Of a stretch of 64,000 nucleotides of DNA, positions 25,801 to 36,529 are shown in pieces (within the stretch, counting starts at the first letter, position 1; each line of letters starts with the position of its first letter). Under the pieces are notes generated by a model, which was not told the origin of the DNA, ran no database searches, and was given only the letters and a program-made list of their open reading frames with translations. The DNA lies in assembly GCF_021134715.1 (NCBI RefSeq), contig NC_060020.1, forward strand, positions 5,766,001 to 5,830,000, read 5' to 3'. The translations under genes were made by a program, and so were the position numbers. The DNA is from Daphnia pulex. Taxonomy: Eukaryota; Arthropoda; Branchiopoda; Diplostraca; Daphniidae.

Positions 25801-28800
25801 TTTTGTTTTCTTTTTTCGTGTAGGATGATATCACTTTTCCAAACACCTTCTTGGACAATAGACTATACAGAATGTGTAGTCTCGATTTTCTTTGTCATTA
25901 AATATTAGGAATTATCTCAAAATGATTAAGGTGTCGATTAGGGTTAAGGCAACTTGATTCCAGGGAAATCCCCTGACTGATATGCTGACCCTGTTTTGAC
26001 CTCCCTGTTTGAATCTTTTGATATTAGTCATCCATCATCAGATCAATGAGGGTGTTGTGGCTCCGGTTTCCGCCGTTACCCGGCAGCAATCGATAATCCA
26101 AAAGGGGCGTTGATGTTCCATCAGCACCGACGGTCACTGACACGGACACTCTCAATTGATACACACAGACACACACAAAAAGATGATGGAGACGTACACA
26201 CAATATGTATAAGGCATCGCCCAAGGGAGCTGGAAGCTACAAATAGAAACACTCTCCACGGGTGTGTGTGTGTGTGTACACCGGAAACTGCTGAGGGAAG
26301 AAAAAAAAGAAAAGAGCAGCGGATCGATTTGGGTACGCACCTGTTGCTACGAAGCCGCTGCGGAGTGGAGGCCGAGGCGGCGGCCGTGGCGGCGGCCAAC
26401 AGGCGCGCCGACGCCTGGTTCTCCGAGGCGAAAGCCGACGCCGTCGTCGTCACTGACGTGATGGCGTCGGCCAGCGTCGGCGGATGAGCGCCGGCGGAGG
26501 CAGCGGCACCCGTCGCTCCGTAAGAGCCGACGGAAGGCTCGGCGTTGGACGAGGCCGTTGCGGCCACGGTGGAGGCGGCGGCGGCCGCCGCGACGCCGAC
26601 GATTCCCTGGTCTGCGGCGTTGGCGTTGTTGTTGGTGTTGGAGCAGAGCGACTGGCGTCGTGTGCGGGCCGAGTTCTTGAGGGCCGCCTCGTACATGCGC
26701 AAGTAGAGCCAACAGAGGGCGGCCAGCGGCCAAACGAAGCCGAACAAGATGAGCGAAATGCTGTAGCACAAATTCATCAGATATTGCTGCTGCATCTGCT
26801 GGTCACGGCCGCTCACGTTGCCGTTGCCATGCAGCTCGTCGTCCAGCAGGCCGGTTGGAAGCGACTCGTTAGTCACGAAGGCGCCGCCACCGCCGTCCCT
26901 GTTGCCCACGGACGAGGCGACGACCTGAGGCGTTGTCCGCATCACGGGGGCGTAGTGTTGCAGGAGGACGCTTCCGGCCCAGACGGGCGCCGAAAGAATG
27001 GCGGCCACCAGCCACACTAAAGCGATCATGGCGATACTCTTCTGCCGGGTGACGATGATGTTGTAGTGAAGCGGACTGTTGACAGCCTAATAATAAATAT
27101 ACACCGATCCCACACCGGATTATATAAACAAGTCAAAATGGGAAAAGATCAAATTATAAGGAGATGCTGGGGAGGCCGCAGATCAAATAATAATAGGTCG
27201 ATGCCTGTCATGAAATTATGATTTGATTTGATTTCCTAGATATTCTGTGAAAGATCTATCATCCACTATTAGTTATTATTAGACCGCCCTTATAGATTTT
27301 CCAATTATTCTCTGTAATCGATTGATCTGCTCTAAGTAGAGTGGTGCGGTATATAGAAATCCCGTATTTGTCCAGCAGCCACTACATAATAGATCAAAAA
27401 GGGTCGGCCATTGTTGGGCCATCTGAATGGGATAGAGAACATCCGTCCAGCAAACAACGGCTGGCCAGACGTCGGTCCAACAAATAAATAGGCTGCGCGT
27501 TTTGCGTCATCTTACGTAGTATCGATCGAGCGAGATGAGCAGGATCGAAAGGACGGAGGCCAATGAGACGAGAACCGTTAATCCGTCGAGCCCTTGTTTG
27601 TGCCAATGCCAGGAACTAAACCACGAAGAAGTGGAGTCATCGACCAGCAGCAGCCGTCCCATCAGATAACTGACATCATCTCCAATGCCGCCGCCGACGC
27701 CACCGACGCCGTCGACGCTACTGCCGTCAGCAGCAGCACTTAAACCGCCGCCGACGCCATTGTCCTCCTCCGTCGCCGCCGCCGCTTGGTCGTGATGATG
27801 GTGATCAAGTTGGCGGTGCCCTTGAAATCGCTCTTGTTGCTCCTGATGATGCTGATGGACGGGCTTGATCAAAAGTTGATAGACATGACCGGGGATGCTC
27901 ACGGCTGCCGACGTCAAATTGGCCATGATTAGACTCAAGACGAACCTGACGATATACGGAGACAAATGTAATTAGCCAAAAAGGACCAAAAAACAAAAAA
28001 ACAAAAAGGCCAAAATTATTAATCAACCGCAGCGCTCTGACAAGAGCTATCGGAAACTGTAGAAATGAGAAAATCTCGGCTAATTTCACGGAGAAAGAGA
28101 CCCGAACGGGGCACCTGGCAGTTGCCATGGGAAACTGGACTGGTCAATTTGTCATTTTTCCCTATAGAGTTTTCAATAGATCCTTCTGTCTTGTGTCCAG
28201 TGATATACACGAAGCGACGGCCTGATATAATATAAGGACTGTACAGTCACAGTCAAACCGGCGGCCATGCGATGCTGACAGCGAGGAATAACGCAATCAC
28301 GACATGAGAGATATACTGGCAATCCCCTTTGCTTGTATAATAGATCCCACGTAATACGTACGTACAGCAGCAGTACTACATATACATTATATATAGACCC
28401 TGAGTTTCTTTTATACATGTAGACTGGGCCGGAAGGCGGAAGAAGACGGTCTCGCTAGCGAGATGGACTATAGACTCGATCGGTCCTGGGTCGAGATAAG
28501 GCATCTCGCATCGCATCGAGCGCGCTTATTTTGACAGCAGCGTATAAAAGGGACGGAATAATCAACGAAACTTCCCGGTTGGGTGGCAACTCCACATTTC
28601 ACTTCGAATTTTCAAATTGATTGACGGTGGATTTAGATAGGTATACTTGAATAGGAAAAAAAAATAAATACAGGATAAATAGATAGAGGAAATATACCTA
28701 TGTAGTATACTAGCTGCCACTGGCTGTATCGATTGATTTGTCAATCGATTACGCAATCATCCTTCTAGAGCTCTTTACAATCTCCATCTTCTCTTCCACC

Positions 28801-31225
28801 GTTGCTCTTTGACTCGCCCAAAGAAACTTTTTTTCCACCAACCCCAGCAGCAAGCAACTGAGAAGGGGGGAAAAGAAGCCATTTCCCAACCGTGTATAAT
28901 GCGCCCAAGAGATGTATATACATAAGATCCTGCTGGCGCTATTTAGCATATGATTTTCACATACAACAGAGCAAACAAGAGCAGAGCTATAGGTCCGTTT
29001 TCTTTTTTAATATACTATAGTGTATAGTCTGAGGTGGACGTGAAAACGTTATATAGACACAACTTGCCATCATGGACTGGCTGTAAGAGAAGAAGAAGAA
29101 GAAGAAGAAGAAGAACTGATGTCTGCTGATGCTTTGGCTTTTCATTCCCGAAGGACCTTTATTTTCCTTCTTCTTCTTGGTTTTTATTCTTCTTTCGTCC
29201 TTCTGTTTCCTATGAGATATCCTACCAAGCGCGTTTGCCTTCTCCGTCTGTCTGTCTGTCTGTGTGTTTTCCCGTAAAGATTAATATGTACATAAAAAAG
29301 CCCGGCGTGAAATATTCACGCCGAATGAAGAGCAGGGCCCAGAAAGTGACGGAGAACCTGTCGTGTGGCGCCCAACTCAAATGCAACGGCCATATAGGAA
29401 TTATAAAGATGAAAAAGAGATAGACGTGCCTATCATCATCTTGTGTGTACTGTATATACTACACAGTATACCGAGGAAAATTGGAAAAGATAAACGAAAG
29501 ACAACATATAATAATATATCCAAAACGGTCGAGCGGTATATAGCTGCGCTTCTCACTCTGTCATCTTCCTTATTTGACGCCAGCAGCCCGACATTAACTC
29601 GGTGCGCGAACTTTTGCGAGCCCAACCGCAAAAAAAAGAAAAAAATGAAAAATCTACAATATATCCTTCCGGTTTCTTCACTTTTTCTTCTTTCTAACTA
29701 ATAAAAAGGGGATTATGCGCGGCGGGATAGCTGCTGGGGTGACAGGGCCAAAAGTCAATCCAGGCGGTGACGGCGACGGGGTTTATAGATTGCACGGTGC
29801 CGCCAAGGTCAGGCAGCACGGCCATTGCATCAAGCCTTTCGTAATATTATCGAGCGAGGTGGGCGCTTTGACGACAGAAGCAACACACACGTACATACAC
29901 ACAAAAGGGCTGATAATCATCGCCAGCAGCTGCTTTCATGCGCCAGCCAGCCAGCCAGCAAGTCAAAAGAGAGACACACACTTTTGCATTACACGTTGAA
30001 CTGCTCAAGACGAAAAGAAAAGGTCCAATCCCGCGCCATCTTCTTCTTCTTCTTCTTCTTCGGCTGTGTGTATATATATAGACTTATTTACAAGAGTATA
30101 TAGGATTGCGGATCCGGATATCACACAACATGTCTATATACGCCCGCTATATAGCTAGGCGAAACAGTCTAGATGTGTGTCTAGTAAATACGTGGGCGTA
30201 GTCTCTTCTTATTCCGCCCGTCCCGCGCTGCTCCGCACGGGATGACGGCGAAAGGCAAACCGTCGTTATTGATAGTCTATCGGATAGACCAGCAGCAGTA
30301 CCCTACTAGCTCTCCATCGCCTTTTTTCTATATATGTACTATACTCTCTGCGCACACACTCCAACCCCAAAAGAATGGCGAATAAAAGGGAGAAAAAGAA
30401 AAAAAAAGAATGGGATCCGCTGTCCTACATACATGTATGGGGGACCCGGTCGGGACTCCTCTCTATATTATATAGACCGTCGAAAAGGCGAGTGCTTATA
30501 TTCATTTCCGTAGCTATTCCGGACTCATCATCACTGCACTGTCCACTGCGTTTATCTATCCATACTTTTTTCTTTCTTTCTTTTTTTTCCTTTTCATTCA
30601 GCCAGTCGCTATAGTGACAAATATATGAAGAATTATTATGTTCGTCTGTAACGCGAAACGCCCACGGAATTACACAGTGCGCTGAACTGTGTGTTCTTTT
30701 TTTTTTGGCAGGGATGGGAGGGTGCGGGCCAGCATTAGCGAATCAAGTCAAATGTCCGGAAGAGAAGAAAATTGTCTTATTGTTCGTAGGCTGGAAATTG
30801 GTTCTGACCATTTTTCGTTTTTATTTTTTATTTTATTTTTTGGACTGGAAGGGGGTAGATGGAGCGTGGATAAATGATTTAGCGTGAAAGGGGGTCGCAA
30901 GCAGACGACAGATGTGCGGATTTATATAGTATCTTTTTATTTATTTGACTGACCGGTTGGAAATTGTGCGGAGAGATGGGCGACGATAGAAAACGGCAAA
31001 GACGAGAGCGTTGGCGAATGTTCCCAGTGCCGATATGAAGACCAAAACGGTCAACTGGAGGGCCACCAATCCGAGTAATGGGTCAGCGCTGTCAGTCCCG
31101 CCATTGATGACATGGTCGCCGCCGCTCTCCTCTCCTCCTCCTCTTCCAGCAACGCTGCCTGAACTGTTGCCGTTGGCAGTTCCGGTCACTGGCGGTCGAT
31201 CGGTCACAGAGTACGAACTCCACAT
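16826..31225 (-). CDS. Class A orphan G-protein-coupled receptor (1032 aa), five coding exons over 14.4 kb
   Basis: Minus-strand exons 31225-30954, 27945-27516, 27086-26341, 18609-18345 and 18211-16826 are all in phase and give 1032 residues. Exon 1 holds a glycine-rich N terminus and TM1. Exon 2 holds TM2, a roughly 90-residue His/Gly/Asp-rich first extracellular loop and TM3 ending LISLDRYY (DRY-like, about 231-234). Exon 3 carries TM4, TM5 and a long Ala/Ser-rich third intracellular loop. Exon 4 has TM6 with CCWLPF (CWLP 520-523). Exon 5 has TM7 with SPAIY in place of NPxxY, then a tail of about 450 residues. The TISNRF..LSLIMANL and SLDRYYAV patterns resemble GPR161/GPR101-type receptors, but the ligand and orthology are unassigned. 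The exon 4 acceptor (CGCAG at 18610) was chosen because it alone fits the phase; a different acceptor near 18680 would break the frame. Confidence 0.8.
24206..24233. repeat. (GAA)n microsatellite
   Basis: A pure GAA/AAG trinucleotide run inside the large GPCR intron. Confidence 0.8.
26024..26150 (-). other. Candidate alternative terminal exon of the GPCR gene
   Basis: On the minus strand, ATCAATTGAG then AGTGTCC could be an acceptor. From there 42 codons run open to TAA at 26024-26026: VSVSVTVGADGTSTPLL and onward, ending IDLMMDD. The entry phase (2) matches the donor of the TM5 exon at 26341. If used, the receptor would stop after TM5, without TM6, TM7 and the tail. The preceding tract is T/GT-rich. 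It could equally be chance. Confidence 0.2.
27087..27515 (-). other. GPCR intron between TM3 and TM4 exons
   Basis: A 429-bp AT-rich intron with GT-AG ends, cut directly after the DRYY codons. Nothing else is visible in it. Confidence 0.7.
29088..29116. repeat. (GAA)n microsatellite
   Basis: An AAG/GAA trinucleotide run inside the first GPCR intron. Confidence 0.8.
30040..30061. repeat. (TTC)n microsatellite
   Basis: A pure TTC run inside the first GPCR intron; the reverse complement of the neighbouring GAA runs. Confidence 0.8.
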
Positions 31226-34200
31226 CTTTTTCTTCTCCTGTACACAACAGCAAACAAGAACACCAGCGTCAAAATTGTTTTTTGGGGGAAATCAAATAAC
31301 GATGACTCAACTTCAACGCTGACGTGATTCAATCAGATTCCTTCAACAACAACAGCAGCAGCAGCAGCATATCACAACTTTCCAGCCAGTTTAATGAACG
31401 TGAAATATTGACAGTATACAAAACGACACAAAGTTAGTTGTAAAGTGGCAGCCAAGGCAACCGAGATGAGAACCTCATTAGCTCCTCTTATTCGTTTTTC
31501 ATTCCACTGACGCGTGTGATTTCTTGCTCCGGGTGGCAATAGAATAAGCCGCGGTCGTCGCAGACGCTATCTACATAATACACACACAAGTTAGTCTTTT
31601 CCTATGTATCGTGTCGCATCTTTTTCTTCCGATTGAAACGCGTTCACACGATCGAAATAAATAGGAAAAAGGTTCGCCGACGACGAGAGTCGAGTCGTCG
31701 GCGGGGCTCCTGTTTCTTTCTGCTTTTCGTGTCGCGCCGCCAATTGGGTCTATCACGCCGGCGAACGGAGATGATGCCGGTTCCTGCCGCTGCTGTTGAT
31801 GTGTGGAAACAAGAAAGAAAAAGAAAAAAAGACTCGTTCCGCCATCGCCATGGAAACGCCAAAAAAATCATGTCAGATCTCACGATGCGCACACACAGAG
31901 CAACTAATACCCTGCACCGATCGGGATCCAATTCTAGGAGCCACGCTTTAGTTTCGCTTATTTTTTTTTCTTCTTCAAAAGATAGATATCTCATTGAATT
32001 CAACTTACTTTTTCTTTTTTTTTTTACATTTGATTTTTAATGAGAACGTTATCTATGGGCGACGATGGCCTTTTTTTAATAAAAATTTCTTTTTTTTTCT
32101 CCCCTCCTAAAGAAAAGGGACGCGCATTTTCGCCAATCGTCCCGGATGCCGATCCTGTCCGGACCGACGCTTGAATTCAAAGTCACCCCATTCAGTTGCA
32201 ATCCTTTTTCCTTTTCTTGTCTATTTTGGCGCAGCGCATCCGGATGCCGACGACAAGAAAGAAAAGATGAAGGAAAGACCGGGATGAAAGTGGAACGCTT
32301 TTTTGGGGGGATCAGAGAGAGAGAGGAGCCACACCAGTGATAATACGCCAGACACAATGAAATCAATCAACTCGCCCAACGAAATTGGCCAAGTTGACAG
32401 GAGCGGCCGAAATATCCAAGTCAAAAAAAGAAAGAAAGAAGATGGGCAAAGGAGAAACGACTACGACGACATGCCATTGCCGTTCGTAGAGATGACGATT
32501 TTGCGGCCATCCTTGCGAACTAAATGAAGCGAAGCAAATTGATGGAAGCCTTATTCCCGCCGACGGGCTGGGCTGGGCTCTCTATATAATTCCTATTCAT
32601 GTCTATAGAATATAGCGTCTTGGCCGTAAACTGCAGATCCCGCCCCGATCTATCCGCAAATTGCGTGCGCTGCTCTCGTCTCCAACCAGAGGTGATGTAA
32701 TGCGCCAGTGGGGAATTGAAACAACCCAACTGGCAAACTTGATGTTTAAGGTAGTAAGATTATTTATTATACTACTTTATAGCTGCGCCGAAAACAAAAG
32801 AATCAAAAGAGAATCGAGAAACAAGCTAGGGAATCCGTCTAAATGCAACCGATAGCTTTGCGCTGCATAGTAGCAGCCATCCAATCATCAGGAAATGAAG
32901 AAGGGGCTTAATTAGAATGAGAAGACATCCAATCCGGCGTGACAGGAAATAAGTTCGTTGCTCCAACAGATGCCATGAGTCTAATATACTCGACTACATC
33001 CAACTAGATGTATCCTATACATAATTACGTAACGTACCATCTATCCATTTACCACTGCTGCCGCTGCTGATGCCACTGCCACGTAATTTCATCCGCCACA
33101 AATAAGGGCTATATACCATAGATAGTTAACGATATAATGATGACAATAATCTATACACACGCACACGCACAAAAGAACAAACATTTCTCCAATCGAATTA
33201 TCTCTCCGTTTTCAAGAGAAAAGCGTCTGCCATCAATATCCGTCTCTGGCTCTCTAGTTTCGGCCGGGCTATGTACATAATAATAGATCGGCACGTTGGA
33301 AATGATCAGCTCAAACGTCCACACGCCAACTTACCAATCGGCGACTTTGGCTTGACGGCTAACGGTGTTAATCATGGATGAGGTCGACGAGCCGATTCCG
33401 GTTGATGTTATTCAGAGAAACGAGGAGAAGAAAGAAAAGACAAACAGGCGACGCACTTGACGTGATTATTCAGAAACGAAGGACTACAAGAGAGAGACGG
33501 GAGGAGCGCGTCCGTGACCAGACGTCGCCGACTGAGAGACACCGGGAATTGAAATCCTCTTTTTGACTCGTACACACACACACACACACACGCACACACA
33601 CACTCTCTCTTTCTTCTCGAGTCCGTGCTGTGTGCTGTCGCTCCTTCTTCCTCTTTTGGATCGTGAAGCCGCGTCCCTCCCTCCCTCTCAATAATCCAGC
33701 GATTCCGCACATGCTGGATATATACCCTACACTATACACTTCGCTATACGGCAGCTATACTAACATGTCACGTCCCACCCCCAAAAAACCCACCCACCCA
33801 CCTCATCCCATCCCAACCGACGCCGACGCAAGCGCAGAGTCGGTCAAAAAATAAGCAGTACGCGCCACGTCTGAAATCCCGCTCCCGCATTAAATCGTGA
33901 TTATACGGGACTTGTAGAGTTGCTGGGTCGTTATATGGAAAATAAATCACCCGCATGCGATTATTATTACATGCAAAACTTAATATATTTACGCACGCGA
34001 AAAGAAGAAGAAAAAAAAAAGAAATAAGAGAGATAAAGAATCACACACACTAATATGCTGCACAATTCATGAAGATTTTTACTTGGAAAATCACCTTCGG
34101 TGTATGGTGGCTTCTATAAGGAACGCCCCAGTTTCAAGCGCTGCATGCATTCAAATATCTTATACATCCAATTGAGGGATTTATACGTTAAATGTTAAAC

Positions 34201-35004
34201 GTATGGAAGAGGAGAATAATACTATTTATTCGAATGACGTAACTGAGCATAAACGAATGTCGAGTGCGTGTGAGAAAACCGCTTTGATCGTTTTTGATCA
34301 TTTTTAAAAATATTTTTTTCTATCGATATCTTAAATCTTAAAGCATGGCCAATTAGACTATTAGTGTCGTCTGCTTTTTTAGTTTGGCTTTGTTTGCACT
34401 TGTCTGCACGAAGGTACGAAGCATATGCAGAACGAATAAAATTACAAAAATCCTCGTCCTCGTGTTAATCTGGTCGCGTTTCTTTATAGAATCTCAAAAC
34501 ACACTCCATGCTGTTTGACAGGTAAATAAAACTAAGAATAGAAATAGAATAACTATGGATTTAAAGAGTGAAACCTGTTTTTAAAATTTTTTGAACTGTT
34601 AGTTCTTGACTAAAGCATAATTCATCATGTAATCCCCATGTTGATGCATGGCAGTTTGTTTGCACCGTGTAACCTTTTCCTTTTTCCAGATTTGAGGCTT
34701 GAGCCAGCCATCATAACAACAAGATGTGACAGTTTATCAGCAACAATCTTAGTGTCATCGCTTGGGTATTAATGATTTTCGTTAGTATTATTAACCTGTG
34801 ACTGCTAGATATTTAAATTATGCACGATTTCACTGCAGTGTATTACATGGAAACCTTCAATTCTTCCATTTATTAAAAATTTAGTTTTATCCACTATCTC
34901 ATTTTCAACTTGTCCTTAACTTGTTATGTCTGTAAATGTTTTCGTAACCCATTTTTTATTTTTTATTTAGATAAACAGCAACCCGTTGGATTGGGGAAAC
35001 TACC
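31226..35004. other. Upstream region of the GPCR gene
   Basis: Just before the GPCR start, the minus strand reads a pyrimidine-rich tract then GTGTACAG, a likely 5' UTR intron acceptor, so the first untranslated exon and promoter probably lie further right. A (CA)n/(CT)n microsatellite is at about 33571-33612. No coding exon is supported. Confidence 0.4.
33571..33612. repeat. (CA)n/(CT)n microsatellite
   Basis: A CA dinucleotide run with one CG interruption, followed by CTCTCT. Confidence 0.85.
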
Positions 35005-35160
35005 ATGTCGACCGAGTTTTCCTTCTTTCCTCGTGTACACCCATGTGAGTCTCGGTGTATTCACGAGGCTGAGGCCCATTTTCCTATCCCGCCTGGTGGA
35101 TTCAACTATTCTTCGGATGGAGTACTTGTGGAAGCCTGGCCGTATTTCCCAGGCTCAAAG
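35005..35160 (+). CDS. Isolated first-coding-exon candidate (52 codons)
   Basis: A T-rich tract and TTTAG at 34970 are followed by a short leader, ATG at 35005 and 52 open codons ending at a clean AAG/GTAGGA donor. The peptide (MSTEFSFFPRVHPCESRCIH, then PIPPGGFNYSSDGVLVEAWP) has balanced coding-like composition. An upstream GACAG/GTAAAT at about 34521 could close a 5' UTR exon. I could not find convincing later exons: acceptors at about 35302 and 35333 give only short ends. It may be a small gene, a fragment, or chance. No family is recognised. Confidence 0.3.
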
Positions 35161-36349
35161 GTAGGAAAAAAATATTTCTATTCTTCCTTTTTGACTATCT
35201 TGTGGAGTTGACTATGAATCGTTACGTAGTACGGAGTAAGATTATTCCTGAGCTAGGTGGTTGACTGGAACGGTTTTCTCTTGTCGTTTTTGTTGACTCA
35301 GCCAGGGATTTTTTTGAATAATTGATTTGTAGAATATCTGCAGATCAGGCCCTCTTTTTTGTGCCTCACAACTTTGTTTGTGGGTAACCAATTAAATTCG
35401 AAAAATATTTTTACTTTAAACACTTCAAGCAAAGTGCCACTAATAAGAAAATGTTATGAGACCTGCCTCAACGGCTCCTCCTCGTACCGGATGCTGCTAA
35501 AACCTACATATTTGGCCATTTTGCGTGGTACGTGGAAAGATCCTCGTGGGATCGATGAAATCGGTGACATAGTGTGTTCAGCCAGGCTTAAATCCCACGC
35601 TTTGCTTATAGGATCTTATTCTTTCTTGTAATCAGCTGTGTCTATTCCAATCGAAATTCGGGGAAAACGCCAACGCCCTTAGCCAAACTCCACGTCAAAG
35701 ACTAAAACCCGACCTAATGCAATGCCACTCGTGACTCGTAACTTTAACGACGGATGAAATGTGTTTCCAGGAATCCACCATGAAAATGGAATCCAAATGA
35801 CTTAGTTATTACCCGTTTACATATGCCGTGGCTGCCAACTTCAACTTGGCGACTCTCGACTGTAAACTGGGGCGATTCAATAGACGTTTTACGGCCCTCC
35901 CGTGTCTTCGGGACAATTGTGGGTACCTCGACTCTTCCCCAAGTCCAAACCGAAAAATTCTGTCTGTGATACAAGTTGACTCGGAACTTCTCTTCTGCCG
36001 TCTGGACCCGAGAGGTTGGCGCTGATTAGTTGAGCCGCTGGCTCGGCTTTCTCCATTTTCCTTGCTCGATCTTTCATGTCTCGGTGTGTGTGTGTGTGTT
36101 CATCACGCGTGAGCGGCGGCAGCAGCAGCAGAGCACATCACACGCACATGAAACAAATATTGGCCGCCGTTGATTAATAGGAGTGTATCCTAGAGCTCCT
36201 AGGATTCTGCTAGCGGCTCCAACCCTCGGCGACCAACCCATTTTCCCCCCCGTTGGCCCGGTCCCGACCCGGGCCCAAGTCCGTGCCACTCTGAAACATA
36301 TCTATCCGCTGGGCATATAGAACTAGAAGCTATAGCAGGAGCGCGTCTC
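35161..36349. other. Intergenic or intronic DNA
   Basis: It follows the isolated exon candidate. Short open stretches on both strands (for example minus 35744-35974) have no recognisable domain or good splice context. A short (GT)n run is at about 36085. Confidence 0.35.
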
Positions 36350-36350
36350 C

Positions 36351-36359
36351 TATATAAAG
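36351..36359 (+). promoter_or_regulatory. TATA box candidate TATATAAAG
   Basis: A consensus TATA box lies 71 bp upstream of an ATG that opens a signal-peptide-like ORF (36422-36529), a spacing that fits a start site near 36382. Confidence 0.4.
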
Positions 36360-36421
36360 TCAATTCGGTCGCGAATCTGATTAGTCGCGGATCGATCTGA
36401 TCCTCCATTTCCTCTTCTATA

Positions 36422-36529
36422 ATGTTCCGCTTGGCTTATTTTCTCGTCCGTAGACTCTGCCGGCTCTTCGGCTGCTGTCTATTTTGGGTTGCCTCTCATG
36501 TTAATGCCTCATTGGCTATTTCCGGATGA
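36422..36529 (+). CDS. Short ORF with signal-peptide-like sequence (35 aa)
   Basis: It reads MFRLAYFLVRRLCRLFGCCL then FWVASHVNASLAISG and stop. The hydrophobic core and small residues near ASHVNA resemble a signal peptide, and the ORF follows a good TATA box. A real secreted protein would need splicing to later exons; donors within it (GTTGCC at 36488, GTTAAT at 36500) are weak. No product is recognised. Confidence 0.25.
   Translation: MFRLAYFLVRRLCRLFGCCLFWVASHVNASLAISG

Larger units (their letters stand above)
18610..26340 (-). other. Large GPCR intron (7.7 kb, between TM5 and TM6 exons)
   Basis: It is AT- and microsatellite-rich, with many runs of CT, GA, GAA and T. I found no convincing nested gene on either strand. 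One coding-like island lies at 26024-26150 (listed separately). A TATATAAAG at about 18895 on the plus strand has no visible gene after it. Confidence 0.6.
27946..30953 (-). other. GPCR intron between TM1 and TM2 exons (3.0 kb)
   Basis: It has a GTCAGT donor and a TCAG acceptor. It holds GAA runs at about 29088-29116, a TTC run at 30040-30061 and, on the plus strand, a strong-looking GCGTATAAAAGGG at about 28541 with no ORF of substance behind it. No nested gene is supported. Confidence 0.6.

Noticed and set aside
26484-27020. Long plus-strand ORF (178 codons), Gly/Arg-rich
   Set aside because: It is antisense to the GPCR TM4-TM5 exon. The minus frame has clear membrane helices and in-phase splice sites; this is a high-GC shadow.
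28541-28553. GCGTATAAAAGGG as a promoter
   Set aside because: A good TATA match, but no coding exon follows on the plus strand before repeats.
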